From NCBI GenBank assembly GCA_902599335.1, contig CACKFA010000002.1, forward strand, positions 1 through 64,000: a DNA stretch of 64,000 bases. Reading direction: 5' to 3'. The position numbers and the translations under genes are program-made. Positions 1-9,856 of this stretch are shown here, one piece after another. Every line of letters begins with the position of its first letter. Within the stretch, counting starts at the first letter, position 1. The notes beneath the pieces were generated by a model, which was not told the origin of the DNA, ran no database searches, and saw only the letters and a list, made by a program, of their open reading frames with translations. The DNA is from an uncultured Pelagibacteraceae bacterium. Its GTDB lineage: Bacteria; Pseudomonadota; Alphaproteobacteria; Pelagibacterales; Pelagibacteraceae.

Positions 1-774
1 TTTATTTCCGTCAGATAGGAAATATTTATTAGTAATTTTATTAAACTTTTTATCTATACTTGAAGTCTGTACTCTGTAGATTTCTGAATTATATTTATTT
101 TTATTTAATTTTTTAGTTATTAGTTCATCCTCTTTTTTTACGTATGCAAAAGATCCTCTTATTTGAGATTTTAATAATTTAAATTTTGCATCTACATAAT
201 TTTTTAAACTTTTATGTCTTTCAATGTGATCTGCAGTTATGTTTAAAATTACCGCATATTTTGATCTAAATACGCTACTGTAATCTAGTTGATAAGAAGA
301 AGCCTCTATTACAAAGATTGTTTTTTTTGTAATATTTTTTTCTGATAATGCTGGATTACCAATATTCCCAATAAGTCTTGAGTCTCTTTTTTGATCGATT
401 AAAGCATCATGCAAAATTTTAGCAGTTGTAGATTTACCGTTAGTTCCGGTAATAGTAATGCTTTCATTGTTGTAAAATGAAAACAAAACATCAAGATCGG
501 TATGAATTTTTTTAAAATTTTTCTTTAAAAATTTTGATAATTTACAGTTTGAAATATCAATTCCAGGACTAATAATAATTCTATCAAAAGTTATTTTTTG
601 AATTTGTTTTAAACTAATTATTTTTTGATTGAATTTTAAATTAATTTTTTGATTGTCATCAAACAAATATACATCAGACTTATTTTTTAAAAACTTATAA
701 GATGAAATACCACTCTTTCCTAAACCATAAATTAATATTTTTTTTTTTAAAAAAATATTATTTAACATTTTCAT
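1..774 (-). CDS. murD: UDP-N-acetylmuramoyl-L-alanine--D-glutamate ligase MurD (3' end outside window)
   Basis: MurD adds D-glutamate to UDP-MurNAc-L-Ala in the cytoplasm during peptidoglycan precursor synthesis. The reading frame runs off the window start, so only about the first 258 residues are visible. They show an N-terminal Rossmann-like motif (IYGLGKSGIS), the Mur-ligase P-loop TGTNGKST, and the following EASSYQLD and NITADHIERH segments that separate MurD from MurC and MurE. The start ATG at 774 shares its A with the mraY TAA stop; a second in-frame ATG lies at 768. It is the last visible gene of the minus-strand dcw operon and is presumably translationally coupled to mraY. Confidence 0.93.
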   Translation of the reverse strand, partial: MKMLNNIFLKKKILIYGLGKSGISSYKFLKNKSDVYLFDDNQKINLKFNQKIISLKQIQKITFDRIIISPGIDISNCKLSKFLKKNFKKIHTDLDVLFSFYNNESITITGTNGKSTTAKILHDALIDQKRDSRLIGNIGNPALSEKNITKKTIFVIEASSYQLDYSSVFRSKYAVILNITADHIERHKSLKNYVDAKFKLLKSQIRGSFAYVKKEDELITKKLNKNKYNSEIYRVQTSSIDKKFNKITNKYFLSDGNK

Positions 775-1859
775 TATCTTAATTTTAAGGTAGCTAAACC
801 AATCATTGCTAAAATAATAGAGATAATCCAAAACCTAATTACAACTGTTGACTCTGGCCATCCTTTTTTTTCAAAATGATGGTGAATAGGTGCCATTCTA
901 AAAATTCTTTTTCCGGTAAGCTTAAATGATATTACCTGAACCATTACTGAGACTGCCTCTAATACAAAAAGTCCACCAGTAATAGCTAAAACAATCTCAT
1001 GCTTTGTGATAATTCCTACTGCACCTAAAGATCCACCAAGAGATAAAGAGCCTGTGTCACCCATAAAAATTTTAGCAGGTGGAGCATTAAACCATAAGAA
1101 ACCTAGACAAGAGCCAATAATCGCTCCACAAAAAATTGCTACTTCACCAGTTCCTTCAATGTATGGAATTTGTAAATAATTTGAAAATACGATGTTTCCA
1201 GTAACATAACTTATAAAGGCAAAACACGCTGCAACTAATATTACAGGAACTGTTGCTAGACCATCTAATCCATCAGTAAGATTAACAGCATTTGATGAGC
1301 CTATAATTACGAATATTGCAAAAGGTATAAAAAACCATCCAAGATTTATGATTAAATTTTTAAAAAATGGAAAATATAAATTATTTAAATCTTGATAATC
1401 ATTTAAATAAACAAAAAAACTTACTCCAATAATTGCTAATATTATTTGTGAAGTTATTTTAAACTTTGAAGAAATTCCTGATGAGTTGCTATATTTAATC
1501 TTCTTAAAATCATCATATGCTCCCAATAAACCAAAAGTAATTGCTATGTATATACAAAATAAAATATTAACATTTGATAAATCTGCCCAAAATATTACTG
1601 ATAGCAATAAGCCGAATAAAATTATTAAACCTCCCATTGTCGGTGTACCAATTTTTTTAACTACATGATCTTCAGGTCCATCGTCCCGAATTGGATTTAA
1701 AATTTTTTGTTTTGAAAAAAATTTAATAAAAGGACCTCCAATAATCAGTACAATAACCAATGAAGTGAAAAAAGATAAACCTGTTCTAAAAGTTAAATAT
1801 TTAAATACATTTAAAAAACTAAAAGTATCAACAAAATTTAATAAAAATTGATAAAGCAT
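774..1859 (-). CDS. mraY: Phospho-N-acetylmuramoyl-pentapeptide-transferase MraY
   Basis: MraY is the integral membrane enzyme that transfers phospho-MurNAc-pentapeptide to undecaprenyl phosphate, giving lipid I. The 361-aa protein has the normal family length and about ten hydrophobic segments. Visible family motifs are the catalytic YDDFKK near residue 115, NLTDGLDGLA near 195, KIFMGDTGSL near 265 and the cytoplasmic APIHHHFE histidine cluster near 325. The gene starts directly after the murE/murF stop and its stop overlaps the murD start, as expected in a coupled dcw operon. Assignment is firm. Confidence 0.97.
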   Translation of the reverse strand: MLYQFLLNFVDTFSFLNVFKYLTFRTGLSFFTSLVIVLIIGGPFIKFFSKQKILNPIRDDGPEDHVVKKIGTPTMGGLIILFGLLLSVIFWADLSNVNILFCIYIAITFGLLGAYDDFKKIKYSNSSGISSKFKITSQIILAIIGVSFFVYLNDYQDLNNLYFPFFKNLIINLGWFFIPFAIFVIIGSSNAVNLTDGLDGLATVPVILVAACFAFISYVTGNIVFSNYLQIPYIEGTGEVAIFCGAIIGSCLGFLWFNAPPAKIFMGDTGSLSLGGSLGAVGIITKHEIVLAITGGLFVLEAVSVMVQVISFKLTGKRIFRMAPIHHHFEKKGWPESTVVIRFWIISIILAMIGLATLKLR

Positions 1860-4703
1860 TTAATGCAATCCTTTCAGATCTTTTACTATGTCGTTGAATC
1901 CTGTCGCAAGTGAGGCCTTAATCATTAAATAATCATTATTATTTAAATCTTTTCTAATCAATTCAATAATTTGAGATTTGTTTAATAAAATCTTGCCTTT
2001 TTTAGCTTTTGAGATACCTGCAAATATTACAGATGCCATTTTACCTTTAACAAACACCTTATCTATCTTGGTTTTATTAATTATTGGAACAATAGATTTA
2101 TGAAGTTTTTTAGAATGACTACCAAGCTCTAACATGTCACCCATTAATAAATATTTATTTGATTTTTTGGAGTTTATTTTGTCAAAATTTTTTATTGCTG
2201 ATTTTAATGATAGAGGATTCGAATTATAACTTTGATCAATTAAATTAATTTTTTTATTATTAAATTTTAGTACAGAATGGTCCCCTCTTCCCCCGGGAAT
2301 TTTAAAATTGAGAAAAATATTTTCATTTAGTTTAAATATATTTTTATAAATACTAATAACTGCTAATGCAGAAAGTGTATTGTATATATTGTTTTGAAAA
2401 TCGTTAGATAATGTAAAATTTTTCTTTTTATTATTTAATCTAACATTAATTCTAAATTTTTTTCCAAACTTCTTTATATTAATTAATTTAATATCTGCTT
2501 TCTGACTTTTAATGCCAAAAGAAACTACTTGAATTTTATTTTCTTTGGCAATTTTTTTATGCAATTGAAAAAAATTATCGTCTGCATTCAATACAACATA
2601 ACCATAAGGTTTTATGTTGTTGATAATTTCAGATTTTGCCAAAGCAATCTGTTTAATATTTTTAAAATTTTTAGCATGTGCATAATTAATATTTGTTATT
2701 ACTCCAACATCTGGTTCTATTATTTTTGATAAATAATCAATTTCACCTTTTTTATCCATTCCAACTTCTAAAATTCCAAATTCATCATTTTGTTTTAAAT
2801 TAAAAAGACTTAAAGGGACACCAAATTTATTGTTATAAGATTTTGGAGAAATACTTACTTTTGAAATTTTACTTAATACATTGCCCAGCAATTCTTTAAG
2901 AGTAGTTTTGCCACAACTACCTGTAATAGCTATAATATTTATATCAATACTTTTTCTAAAAGTTTTTGAAATATCTGTTAGGAATTTTAAAGTATTTTTT
3001 ACTTTAATCTGACGACTTTTATTTAATTTATTTTGGATTTTGTTTACTACAGCTAACGATGCTTTTCTATTGAATGATTGTGCAACATATTTATTACCGT
3101 CATTTTTTTTTCCTCTAATAGCAAAAAAAATATCATTTTTAGTAACTTCTTGAGAATTAATTCTTGCCGTTTTTAAAGATGTGGAGGGAGGTAATTTATT
3201 AATTTTAACTGCCTCTTTAACTACATTTAATTTTAAATTACTTGATAAATTATTATTTTTATTCTTAATAGCATTTAGAATTACTTTTCTATCTGAAAAG
3301 AAAATTTTCTTATTTCCAATATCTTGTGTTTTCTCATGGCCTTTTCCAGCGACTAACAAAATATCGCCTGAATTCAAATTATGAATGGCTTGTTTTATTG
3401 CTATTGCTCTATTAGAAATTTCGGTAATTCTTTTTTTTTTAATACCTTTTTTTATATCTCTTCTTATTTTTTGAGGATTTTCAAATCTAGGGTTATCATT
3501 TGTAAGAATGATACTATCTGCAAAATCACTAGCTATTTTACCCATTTTTGATCTTTTATTTTGATCTCTATTTCCACCACAACCGAATAACACTGTGATT
3601 GCTTTATTAGGAAATTGTTCTCTAAGATTTAAAAGGCACGTTTTAAGAGCGTCAGGCGTATGAGCATAATCAAGAATTACTTTAGATTGATTTTTAATTT
3701 TACCAATTTTTTCAAACCTTCCCTCAGTTGGTTTTAATTTGGGAATTACATTTAAAATTTTATCTAAACTAATACCACTATATTTTGCTGCAATTATTGC
3801 CATCAAAACATTTTTTAATTGTATTTTTCCAATTAAATTTAAATTTATATCCCTTATTGAGCTATTTAATTTAATTCTAAGAAATTGAACCTCTCCTTTA
3901 AAATTATGAGATAAAAGCTCTAAATTATTTTTCTCATCATTAAGTGTATGCAATTTTAATTTCTTATTAATTACAATTTTTTTTATATTTCTAAACTCAG
4001 GTATTAATTGATCTGTAATTACATTTCCTTTTTTTGAGATTAGGTTTTTAAATAAATAAAGTTTTGCATTTAAATAACTTTTTAAATTTTTATGATAATC
4101 AAGATGATCCTGGGATAGATTGGTAAATATACCTGAATTAAACTTTAAACCATCTAATCTATTTTGCTTTAAACCATGACTTGAGGCTTCCATAATTACA
4201 TTTTCTATTTTTTTGTTTTTTAACTTACTTAATATTTTAGCCAATTTTATTGGATCTATTGTAGTATTAGATAAATTCAAATTAATACTTTTTGATTTAA
4301 CGCCTAATGTGCCAATTGAAGCACCTTTTTTATTATTTAATTTTAATATTTGATAATAAAAATCTGCAACTGATGATTTTCCGTTTGTACCAGTAACTGC
4401 AATTAAATTTTTTGGTTTTTTATTATAAATTTTAAAAGCAGTTTCAGCTAATAATTTTCTTACATTTTTTGTATGAATATACAAAATTCCATTTTGGTAT
4501 TGATTTTTTTTTCTTTCGGTTACAATAATTTTAGATCCTTTTTTAATTGCTTTGGGTATAAATTTATGGCCATCAATACTATTTCCTTTGATTGCAAAAA
4601 AAATATTATTTTTTTTAATACTCTTCGTGTCAAATGAAATTCCTGAAAAAGAAAAATTTTTATAATTTTTATTTATGTTATTAAAGTAGTTTCCTAGAAG
4701 CAT
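1860..4703 (-). CDS. murE/murF: Bifunctional MurE-MurF fusion (meso-DAP ligase plus D-Ala-D-Ala ligase)
   Basis: A single 947-aa frame holds two complete Mur ligases. Residues about 1-485 are MurE: P-loop TGTNGKSS at 104-111, the HDY-type segment SQDHLDYH near 200, and DNPR at 403-406, the signature of enzymes adding meso-diaminopimelate. Residues about 490-947 are MurF, which adds D-Ala-D-Ala: N-terminal substrate-binding motif NDIFFAIRGKKNDG near 523 and P-loop TGSCGKTT at 594-601. The fusion would carry UDP-MurNAc-dipeptide to pentapeptide in one polypeptide, directly before MraY in the operon. Fused MurE-MurF enzymes occur in a few other bacteria. No internal stop or frameshift is visible. 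Confidence 0.95.
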   Translation of the reverse strand: MLLGNYFNNINKNYKNFSFSGISFDTKSIKKNNIFFAIKGNSIDGHKFIPKAIKKGSKIIVTERKKNQYQNGILYIHTKNVRKLLAETAFKIYNKKPKNLIAVTGTNGKSSVADFYYQILKLNNKKGASIGTLGVKSKSINLNLSNTTIDPIKLAKILSKLKNKKIENVIMEASSHGLKQNRLDGLKFNSGIFTNLSQDHLDYHKNLKSYLNAKLYLFKNLISKKGNVITDQLIPEFRNIKKIVINKKLKLHTLNDEKNNLELLSHNFKGEVQFLRIKLNSSIRDINLNLIGKIQLKNVLMAIIAAKYSGISLDKILNVIPKLKPTEGRFEKIGKIKNQSKVILDYAHTPDALKTCLLNLREQFPNKAITVLFGCGGNRDQNKRSKMGKIASDFADSIILTNDNPRFENPQKIRRDIKKGIKKKRITEISNRAIAIKQAIHNLNSGDILLVAGKGHEKTQDIGNKKIFFSDRKVILNAIKNKNNNLSSNLKLNVVKEAVKINKLPPSTSLKTARINSQEVTKNDIFFAIRGKKNDGNKYVAQSFNRKASLAVVNKIQNKLNKSRQIKVKNTLKFLTDISKTFRKSIDINIIAITGSCGKTTLKELLGNVLSKISKVSISPKSYNNKFGVPLSLFNLKQNDEFGILEVGMDKKGEIDYLSKIIEPDVGVITNINYAHAKNFKNIKQIALAKSEIINNIKPYGYVVLNADDNFFQLHKKIAKENKIQVVSFGIKSQKADIKLINIKKFGKKFRINVRLNNKKKNFTLSNDFQNNIYNTLSALAVISIYKNIFKLNENIFLNFKIPGGRGDHSVLKFNNKKINLIDQSYNSNPLSLKSAIKNFDKINSKKSNKYLLMGDMLELGSHSKKLHKSIVPIINKTKIDKVFVKGKMASVIFAGISKAKKGKILLNKSQIIELIRKDLNNNDYLMIKASLATGFNDIVKDLKGLH

Positions 4704-4705
4704 AT

Positions 4706-6394
4706 TTAATTAACCTCTATATATTTTGTGGCTAAAATAGGCCCAATTTTATCTATGACTTTTCCAGCTATCTCTACTGAGGTCCAGCCAGCAGTATTAT
4801 AAAGTGTGCCCCTCCACCCTCCTTTTCGATGTCTATATTTATAATAATAATCTTTAGATTTTTTTGGAGTATCTAGCATTACAACAAAAACAAATTTTGG
4901 ATTTGATGTGGGAAAAATGGAAGCAAATGTATTTATTTTTGCCTCAGAATACGCTCCTCCCTCAGGTTGATCAGCGGTTCCTGTTTTTCCACCAATTTCA
5001 TAATTTTGAACATCTGCAAATTTAGCTGTCCCTTCCTCAGTATTTACAATTTTTCTTAAAGCGCTAACCACTTGCTCTGAAATACCTCTGTTTAATATTC
5101 TTTTATTTTTTTTATCAAAATTATTTTCTTTATAAATTAATGTTGGCTTAATTTCATACCCACCATTTGATAAAATAGAATAACCTTTTGCCAATTGAAG
5201 AATTGTAGTTGCTATTCCATGTCCAAAAGAAGCTGTAGCCAATCTGCATTTTCCAAAATCATAATTTTTTTGAGGAGCAACTTCTTGAATATCAAAATCA
5301 ATATCACTTAACACGCCAACTTTTTCTAAAAATAATTTAAATTTTTCTGAGCCAACTTTTTGGGCAATTTTTACTGATCCTATATTGCCAGATCTAACTA
5401 AAATTTGCTCTGCAGTTAAATCTGATGGTATTTCATTGTCGTACTCACCTATTTTGTATTTGTCACATTTAATTGATTTGGGTAAATCTAAAAATTCAGT
5501 CTCTGGTTTAATTACCTTTTCATTTAAGGCGCTAGCAAAAGTAAATGTTTTAAATACAGACCCAAGTTCATATGTTCCTTTAGTTACTCTGTTAATATAA
5601 TTTACATCTGTAATATTTTGTCTTTCATTTGGATTAAAATCTGGCAAAGAAACTAATGATAAAATATTGCCATTATTAACATCCATTAAAATGGCTGCAC
5701 TACCTTTGCTTTTAAAAATTTCCTGATATTTAATTAATTCTTTTCTAATTAAAAATTGAATATCTTTATCTAAGGTAAGTTTAATTGATTCTTTTGATTT
5801 TCTAAGTTTATCATTTAACGATTTTTCTAATCCAGAAATACCATTATTGTCATCATCTATCTGACCTAAAACATGACTAAAAAGATTTTTTTGTGGATAC
5901 ATTCTTAAAACTCTTTCTTCTGGAACCAAAGATTTGTCCCCTAATTTCATTATTTTTTCATAATTTTTCTCTGAAATTTTCTTCTCTAAGTAAAAAAATT
6001 TCTTAGTTTTTATTTTTTTTTTAATTTCATCAAAATTTTTATCAGGAAAAATAATATTTAAACTTAGAAGTAATTTTTTTTCATCAATTATATCTGAAGT
6101 TTTTAAACCAATATCAATCGATTTAACTGTCTTAGCTAAATAATTTCCATTAATATCTATCATGTCTGCTCGATAAAGCTGATTTTTAGATCCAAGAAGA
6201 TTATTGATGTTTTCTAATTTACTCTTTCGTGAACCTAAGTGGACTAGGTGGATTGTGTAAATTAAATATATGATAAAAAAAACAAAGAAAATAAAAGCTA
6301 CACGATTAAATTGAATATTTAATCCATTTTCTTTTTTCTTAAATGTAAAATCACTTTTATAGTCCTCTATAGTTAATTTTGATTTATTAGTCAT
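4706..6394 (-). CDS. ftsI: Peptidoglycan D,D-transpeptidase FtsI (PBP3)
   Basis: FtsI is the class B penicillin-binding protein that cross-links septal peptidoglycan. The 562-aa protein begins with a basic cytoplasmic stretch and one membrane anchor at about 32-52, followed by a periplasmic dimerisation domain and the transpeptidase. All three active-site motifs are present: SVFK (catalytic Ser about 279), SGN at about 335 and KTGTAD at about 470. The ATG overlaps the ftsL stop at 6394, and murE/murF follows two bases later. Length and motif order are ordinary for the family. Confidence 0.97.
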   Translation of the reverse strand: MTNKSKLTIEDYKSDFTFKKKENGLNIQFNRVAFIFFVFFIIYLIYTIHLVHLGSRKSKLENINNLLGSKNQLYRADMIDINGNYLAKTVKSIDIGLKTSDIIDEKKLLLSLNIIFPDKNFDEIKKKIKTKKFFYLEKKISEKNYEKIMKLGDKSLVPEERVLRMYPQKNLFSHVLGQIDDDNNGISGLEKSLNDKLRKSKESIKLTLDKDIQFLIRKELIKYQEIFKSKGSAAILMDVNNGNILSLVSLPDFNPNERQNITDVNYINRVTKGTYELGSVFKTFTFASALNEKVIKPETEFLDLPKSIKCDKYKIGEYDNEIPSDLTAEQILVRSGNIGSVKIAQKVGSEKFKLFLEKVGVLSDIDFDIQEVAPQKNYDFGKCRLATASFGHGIATTILQLAKGYSILSNGGYEIKPTLIYKENNFDKKNKRILNRGISEQVVSALRKIVNTEEGTAKFADVQNYEIGGKTGTADQPEGGAYSEAKINTFASIFPTSNPKFVFVVMLDTPKKSKDYYYKYRHRKGGWRGTLYNTAGWTSVEIAGKVIDKIGPILATKYIEVN

Positions 6395-6699
6395 TACTCT
6401 TTAATAATTTTAAAATTTTGGATTTTATTTACATCATTTGAAATATTATAGACTCTTATGTCGTTTATATTTTTTTGAATTAACTCATCCTCAAAATACT
6501 GAGACTGATATTCAAGTAACCTTTCTGAGGAGCTTAAATAATCATACTCCAAGGATACATTTTCAAATTCAGTCTTTAAAATTCTAATATTCTCTTTTGC
6601 TGTAAATATTTCATCTTCAATCTGTTTAGTCGTATTTTTTATTATTGCAGTTGAGAGGACTAAAAAAAAAATCATTACTGCTAAAGCAAACTTTTTCAC
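6394..6699 (-). CDS. ftsL: Cell division protein FtsL (short bitopic membrane protein)
   Basis: This 101-aa protein has an N-terminal membrane segment (about residues 4-21) followed by a heptad-like, charged coiled-coil stretch (about 28-65), the typical FtsL layout. FtsL sequences are too divergent to prove by motif, so the call rests on topology, size and the invariant position between rsmH and ftsI. It overlaps both neighbours by 1-4 nt, indicating translational coupling. FtsL would bridge FtsB/FtsQ and the FtsW-FtsI synthase at the septum. Confidence 0.8.
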   Translation of the reverse strand: MKKFALAVMIFFLVLSTAIIKNTTKQIEDEIFTAKENIRILKTEFENVSLEYDYLSSSERLLEYQSQYFEDELIQKNINDIRVYNISNDVNKIQNFKIIKE

Positions 6700-7706
6700 A
6701 GTTTGTCTCCATAATTTTCAATTTCAATGTAATTTCTGAATTGCTCCTCTATATCGGTATCAAAATTATAAAAATCTTTTTTTTTAATCACATATCTAAA
6801 TTTAGCAGATCTAGATGGTGGATTTTCATTCACCTCCTCATCTGAGGGTGTTATTGGTTTTTTTCGAATTAAGTTAAACAGTGTATCTACTTGTTCAATA
6901 ACCGGGCTATATCGTGAAATACTTTTATTTTCAGATAGACTTTTAAAAAAATATTTTACTATTTTATCCTCTAAAGAGTGAAATGTTACTACCCCCAAAA
7001 CACCGCCTTTTTTTAAAACTTTAGTGGCATTGATAAGTCCAAAAATTAACTCACTTATTTCTTTATTTACAAATATTCTAAGGGCCTGAAAAACCTTGGT
7101 AGCATTATGAACTTTGAAATTTTTTCTTTTTTTTGATTTATCAATAATTTCAACTAAAACTTTGGTATCAATTTTATTTTTAGATCTTTCTTTTATAATA
7201 TTACGAGCAATGTATTTTGCTTCTTTTTCATCTCCAAAAAATTTAAAAATTTTTTCTAATTCTTTTTCATCTAGTTTATTAATTGAATCCTCTGCTGAAA
7301 AAGTATTTAATCCCAGCTGCATATTTAATTTGCCACTGGCATCAAAAGATAATCCTTTTTTTGGATCTTTTATTTGAGTATAAGAGTAACCAAGATCAAA
7401 AATTACACCTCTTATATTCTCATTTTTAAGCTTTAAATTACTTAGTTGACTAAATTTTATATTTTTAAAAATAAATCTATCTTCAAAGTTTTCTTTTAAT
7501 TGATTAGCAATTTTTTCACTCTCTTTATCTCTATCAAGAGCTATTACTTTTGTATTTTTAAAATCTAAAATTTTTTTGGAATAACCACCTTGACCGAAAG
7601 TACAATCGATAAATGTGCCACCATGTTGAGGGGAAATAACGCTAATAATTTCTTTTAGCAGTACCGGATAATGCTTTTGCATATTCGGTACTATGGTGGC
7701 GTCCAT
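6696..7706 (-). CDS. rsmH: 16S rRNA (cytosine1402-N4)-methyltransferase RsmH (MraW)
   Basis: RsmH uses SAM to methylate N4 of C1402 in 16S rRNA. The 336-aa protein starts with the family N-terminus [10 protein letters not shown], then the SAM-binding loop [10 protein letters not shown] near residue 35, [12 protein letters not shown] near 103, and the C-terminal [12 protein letters not shown] and [10 protein letters not shown] segments that are diagnostic for MraW/RsmH. It sits in the usual dcw place before ftsL, overlapping it by 4 nt. The upstream neighbour is ftsZ, where mraZ alone would normally be. Confidence 0.97.
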   Translation of the reverse strand: MDATIVPNMQKHYPVLLKEIISVISPQHGGTFIDCTFGQGGYSKKILDFKNTKVIALDRDKESEKIANQLKENFEDRFIFKNIKFSQLSNLKLKNENIRGVIFDLGYSYTQIKDPKKGLSFDASGKLNMQLGLNTFSAEDSINKLDEKELEKIFKFFGDEKEAKYIARNIIKERSKNKIDTKVLVEIIDKSKKRKNFKVHNATKVFQALRIFVNKEISELIFGLINATKVLKKGGVLGVVTFHSLEDKIVKYFFKSLSENKSISRYSPVIEQVDTLFNLIRKKPITPSDEEVNENPPSRSAKFRYVIKKKDFYNFDTDIEEQFRNYIEIENYGDKL

Positions 7707-7724
7707 TTATCTCTTGGAAGACCA

Positions 7725-9206
7725 TTAATTTTTTTGTCTTCTTAAGAATGCTGGTATCTCAAGATCATCCTCTTCCTCATTATTTGAGGACAATAAATCT
7801 TCAGGACTTGAATTCTCATCTTCTGAGCTAAATAAATCTGGCGCATCAGAATCAACTCCAAATTCTTTTAGATCATTAGACGCTTCTTCCTCAGTGTGGG
7901 TCTCCTGAATTTCTTCATGAGTTGTTTCCATAGCCTCTTGTGCAAATGATTTTTCCATTTCATTAACTAAATTATCCTCAACTATGCTTTCACTTTCCAT
8001 GCTAGTGTTTTGGACAGCTTCTTCATTCATAATCTGATTATGAGAGTTTTCAGTTTGTTGTTCTTGAATAATCTCATTTTCAAGCTTTAAAGCATTAGCA
8101 CCATGTGTAATTGGATTTGATGCTGTTGTATTTGAAAAATTGAAAGATTGAGTTGATCCCATGTTTGAAAAATCAGAGTAACCTGGATTACGATTTTGAA
8201 TTCTATGGACCATATTTACTACAGATTTTGATTCAGGTTGCTGACCGTCTAAAGAAGTTGCAACAATTGAAACTCTCATTTTTCCATCAAGCTCCGTATC
8301 AGTTATCGCTCCAATAATTAACTCTGCCTCTGGGTCGACCTCAGCTCTAACTTTATTTACAGCTTCATCAACTTCAAAAAGCTTAAGATCTTTACCACCA
8401 GTAATATTTACTAGTAATCCTTTTGCACCTTTTAAAGTATAATCATCTATTAATGGATTGCTGATTGCCATTTCAGCAGCTTTTAAAGCTCTACCTTCTC
8501 CTTCAGCTTCTCCAGTTCCCATCATAGCTTTACCCATTGCTGCCATAACAGTTTCAACGTCAGCAAAATCTAAATTAATTAAACCAGGTCTTACCATCAA
8601 ATCCGTTATACTTTGAACACCATGCATCAAAACATTATTTGATAAGTTAAACGATTCTTCAAAAGTTGTCTGTTCATTGGCTATTTTGAATAAGTTTTGA
8701 TTCGGAATAACAATTATTGTATCAACATGTTTTCTTAACTCTTCCAAGCCTTGTTGTGCTCTTCTCATTCTAGAGGGACCTTCATATAAAAATGGAAGAG
8801 TAACAACACCTACAGTTAATATATTTAATTCTTTAGCAGCTCTTGCGATGACATGAGCAGCACCAGTGCCTGTTCCACCACCCATACCAGCTGCAATAAA
8901 AACCATATTCGCACCTTGAAGTGTATTTACAATTTCATTTAAAGACTCGTCAGCTGCTGCTTGTCCAATATCAAGTTTTGCTCCTGCTCCTAAACCTTTT
9001 GTTAAATTCAAACCAATTTGAATTCTTGTTTTGGCTTTACTAAGCTTCAAATCTTGAGCATCAGTATTTACTGCAATAAATTCTACACCTTGTAGATTAT
9101 TTTCTATCATTTCGTTAATTGCATTTCCGCCAGCTCCACCAACTCCTAAAACTAGTAGTCGTGGCTGTAGCTCTTTTATCTCTGGTGCTTTAAAGTTAAT
9201 TGTCAT
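7725..9206 (-). CDS. ftsZ: Cell division GTPase FtsZ
   Basis: FtsZ is the tubulin homologue that polymerises into the division ring. The 493-aa protein has the GTP-binding glycine loop [10 protein letters not shown] (about 21-30), the tubulin signature GGGTGTG (109-115) and the T7-loop region NLDFADV near 215, all within a GTPase core ending near 330. A long acidic Glu/Asn-rich linker follows, and then the conserved C-terminal peptide [11 protein letters not shown] that binds FtsA/ZipA-type partners. It lies between mraZ and rsmH instead of after ftsQ-ftsA, so its transcription is probably tied to the mraZ promoter. Confidence 0.97.
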   Translation of the reverse strand: MTINFKAPEIKELQPRLLVLGVGGAGGNAINEMIENNLQGVEFIAVNTDAQDLKLSKAKTRIQIGLNLTKGLGAGAKLDIGQAAADESLNEIVNTLQGANMVFIAAGMGGGTGTGAAHVIARAAKELNILTVGVVTLPFLYEGPSRMRRAQQGLEELRKHVDTIIVIPNQNLFKIANEQTTFEESFNLSNNVLMHGVQSITDLMVRPGLINLDFADVETVMAAMGKAMMGTGEAEGEGRALKAAEMAISNPLIDDYTLKGAKGLLVNITGGKDLKLFEVDEAVNKVRAEVDPEAELIIGAITDTELDGKMRVSIVATSLDGQQPESKSVVNMVHRIQNRNPGYSDFSNMGSTQSFNFSNTTASNPITHGANALKLENEIIQEQQTENSHNQIMNEEAVQNTSMESESIVEDNLVNEMEKSFAQEAMETTHEEIQETHTEEEASNDLKEFGVDSDAPDLFSSEDENSSPEDLLSSNNEEEDDLEIPAFLRRQKN

Positions 9207-9216
9207 CTTTTATCCC

Positions 9217-9675
9217 CTATTGTTTGTTATGTTGAAGCTCCCATTTAAGATTACCACGATTAATATTTGCTTTTTTCCTCGCTGTTATCTTAAATTTTTC
9301 AAATGCTGTTGGCTCCCATATTTGAAATGTTTGGCCTTGACCAACAAACAACATGCTATTTTTTATTTTTGCATGTTTTAATAATTTTGATGAAAGTGAA
9401 ATTCTACCTTCACTGTCGAATTGTAAATTTATACTTTCTGCTAATATTGATGTTGCAAAGTAATCTCTTTTTTCCTCAAAAGGATTTAAAGAGTCAATTG
9501 CTGAAGAAATTTTTTCAATTCTATCTTGAGAACACGCTTCTATTGAGGAATTATTAAATGATGGATAACAAATAACACCATTGTAACCTAGATTGGATAA
9601 ATGTGACCTAAAACTAGCAGGCACAGATACTCTCCCTTTTTTGTCTAATTTGTTTTCGTATGTTGATAAAAACAT
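9217..9675 (-). CDS. mraZ: Transcriptional regulator / dcw leader protein MraZ
   Basis: MraZ is an AbrB-like DNA-binding protein that autoregulates the dcw operon in bacteria where it has been studied. The 152-aa protein carries the two tandem AbrB-like halves: KLDKKGRVSVPASFR at about 8-22 and the second copy with FDSEGRISLSSKLLKHA near 86-102. Length is typical. It opens the minus-strand operon, ends 10 bases before the ftsZ start, and has a sigma-70-like promoter and three TGGGN repeats just upstream, described separately. Confidence 0.95.
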   Translation of the reverse strand: MFLSTYENKLDKKGRVSVPASFRSHLSNLGYNGVICYPSFNNSSIEACSQDRIEKISSAIDSLNPFEEKRDYFATSILAESINLQFDSEGRISLSSKLLKHAKIKNSMLFVGQGQTFQIWEPTAFEKFKITARKKANINRGNLKWELQHNKQ

Positions 9676-9704
9676 AAAACATAAATCTCTTTATTCCCAT
9701 ATAA

Positions 9705-9729
9705 TGGGAATTTATGGGATATTATGGGT
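9705..9729. promoter_or_regulatory. Three 10-bp-phased TGGGN repeats upstream of mraZ (candidate MraZ operator)
   Basis: On the plus strand TGGGA, TGGGA and TGGGT start at 9705, 9715 and 9725, each separated by exactly five bases. This matches the MraZ-binding pattern described for E. coli (TGGGN direct repeats with 5-nt spacers). The repeats read opposite to mraZ and overlap the -10 region and probable start of its promoter, as expected for autorepression. The match is visible in the sequence; binding is inferred. Confidence 0.7.
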
Positions 9730-9747
9730 TTTAGAACTAAAGGTCAA
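9719..9747 (-). promoter_or_regulatory. Sigma-70-like promoter of the mraZ-ftsZ-dcw operon
   Basis: Reading the minus strand, TTGACC (9747-9742) is followed after exactly 17 bases by TAATAT (9724-9719), close to the -35 and -10 consensus with ideal spacing. It lies about 45-70 bases upstream of the mraZ ATG and overlaps the TGGGN repeats. This is the best promoter candidate for the whole operon. Confidence 0.6.
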
Positions 9748-9856
9748 TACCTATTATTTAGGCACTATTATTGTTTTAGTGATAATGAAAATAGACACTA
9801 GTACTTAAAAAATGAGAACAACCAAAGAAACTTATAGTGATATTTTGATTTGAAGT

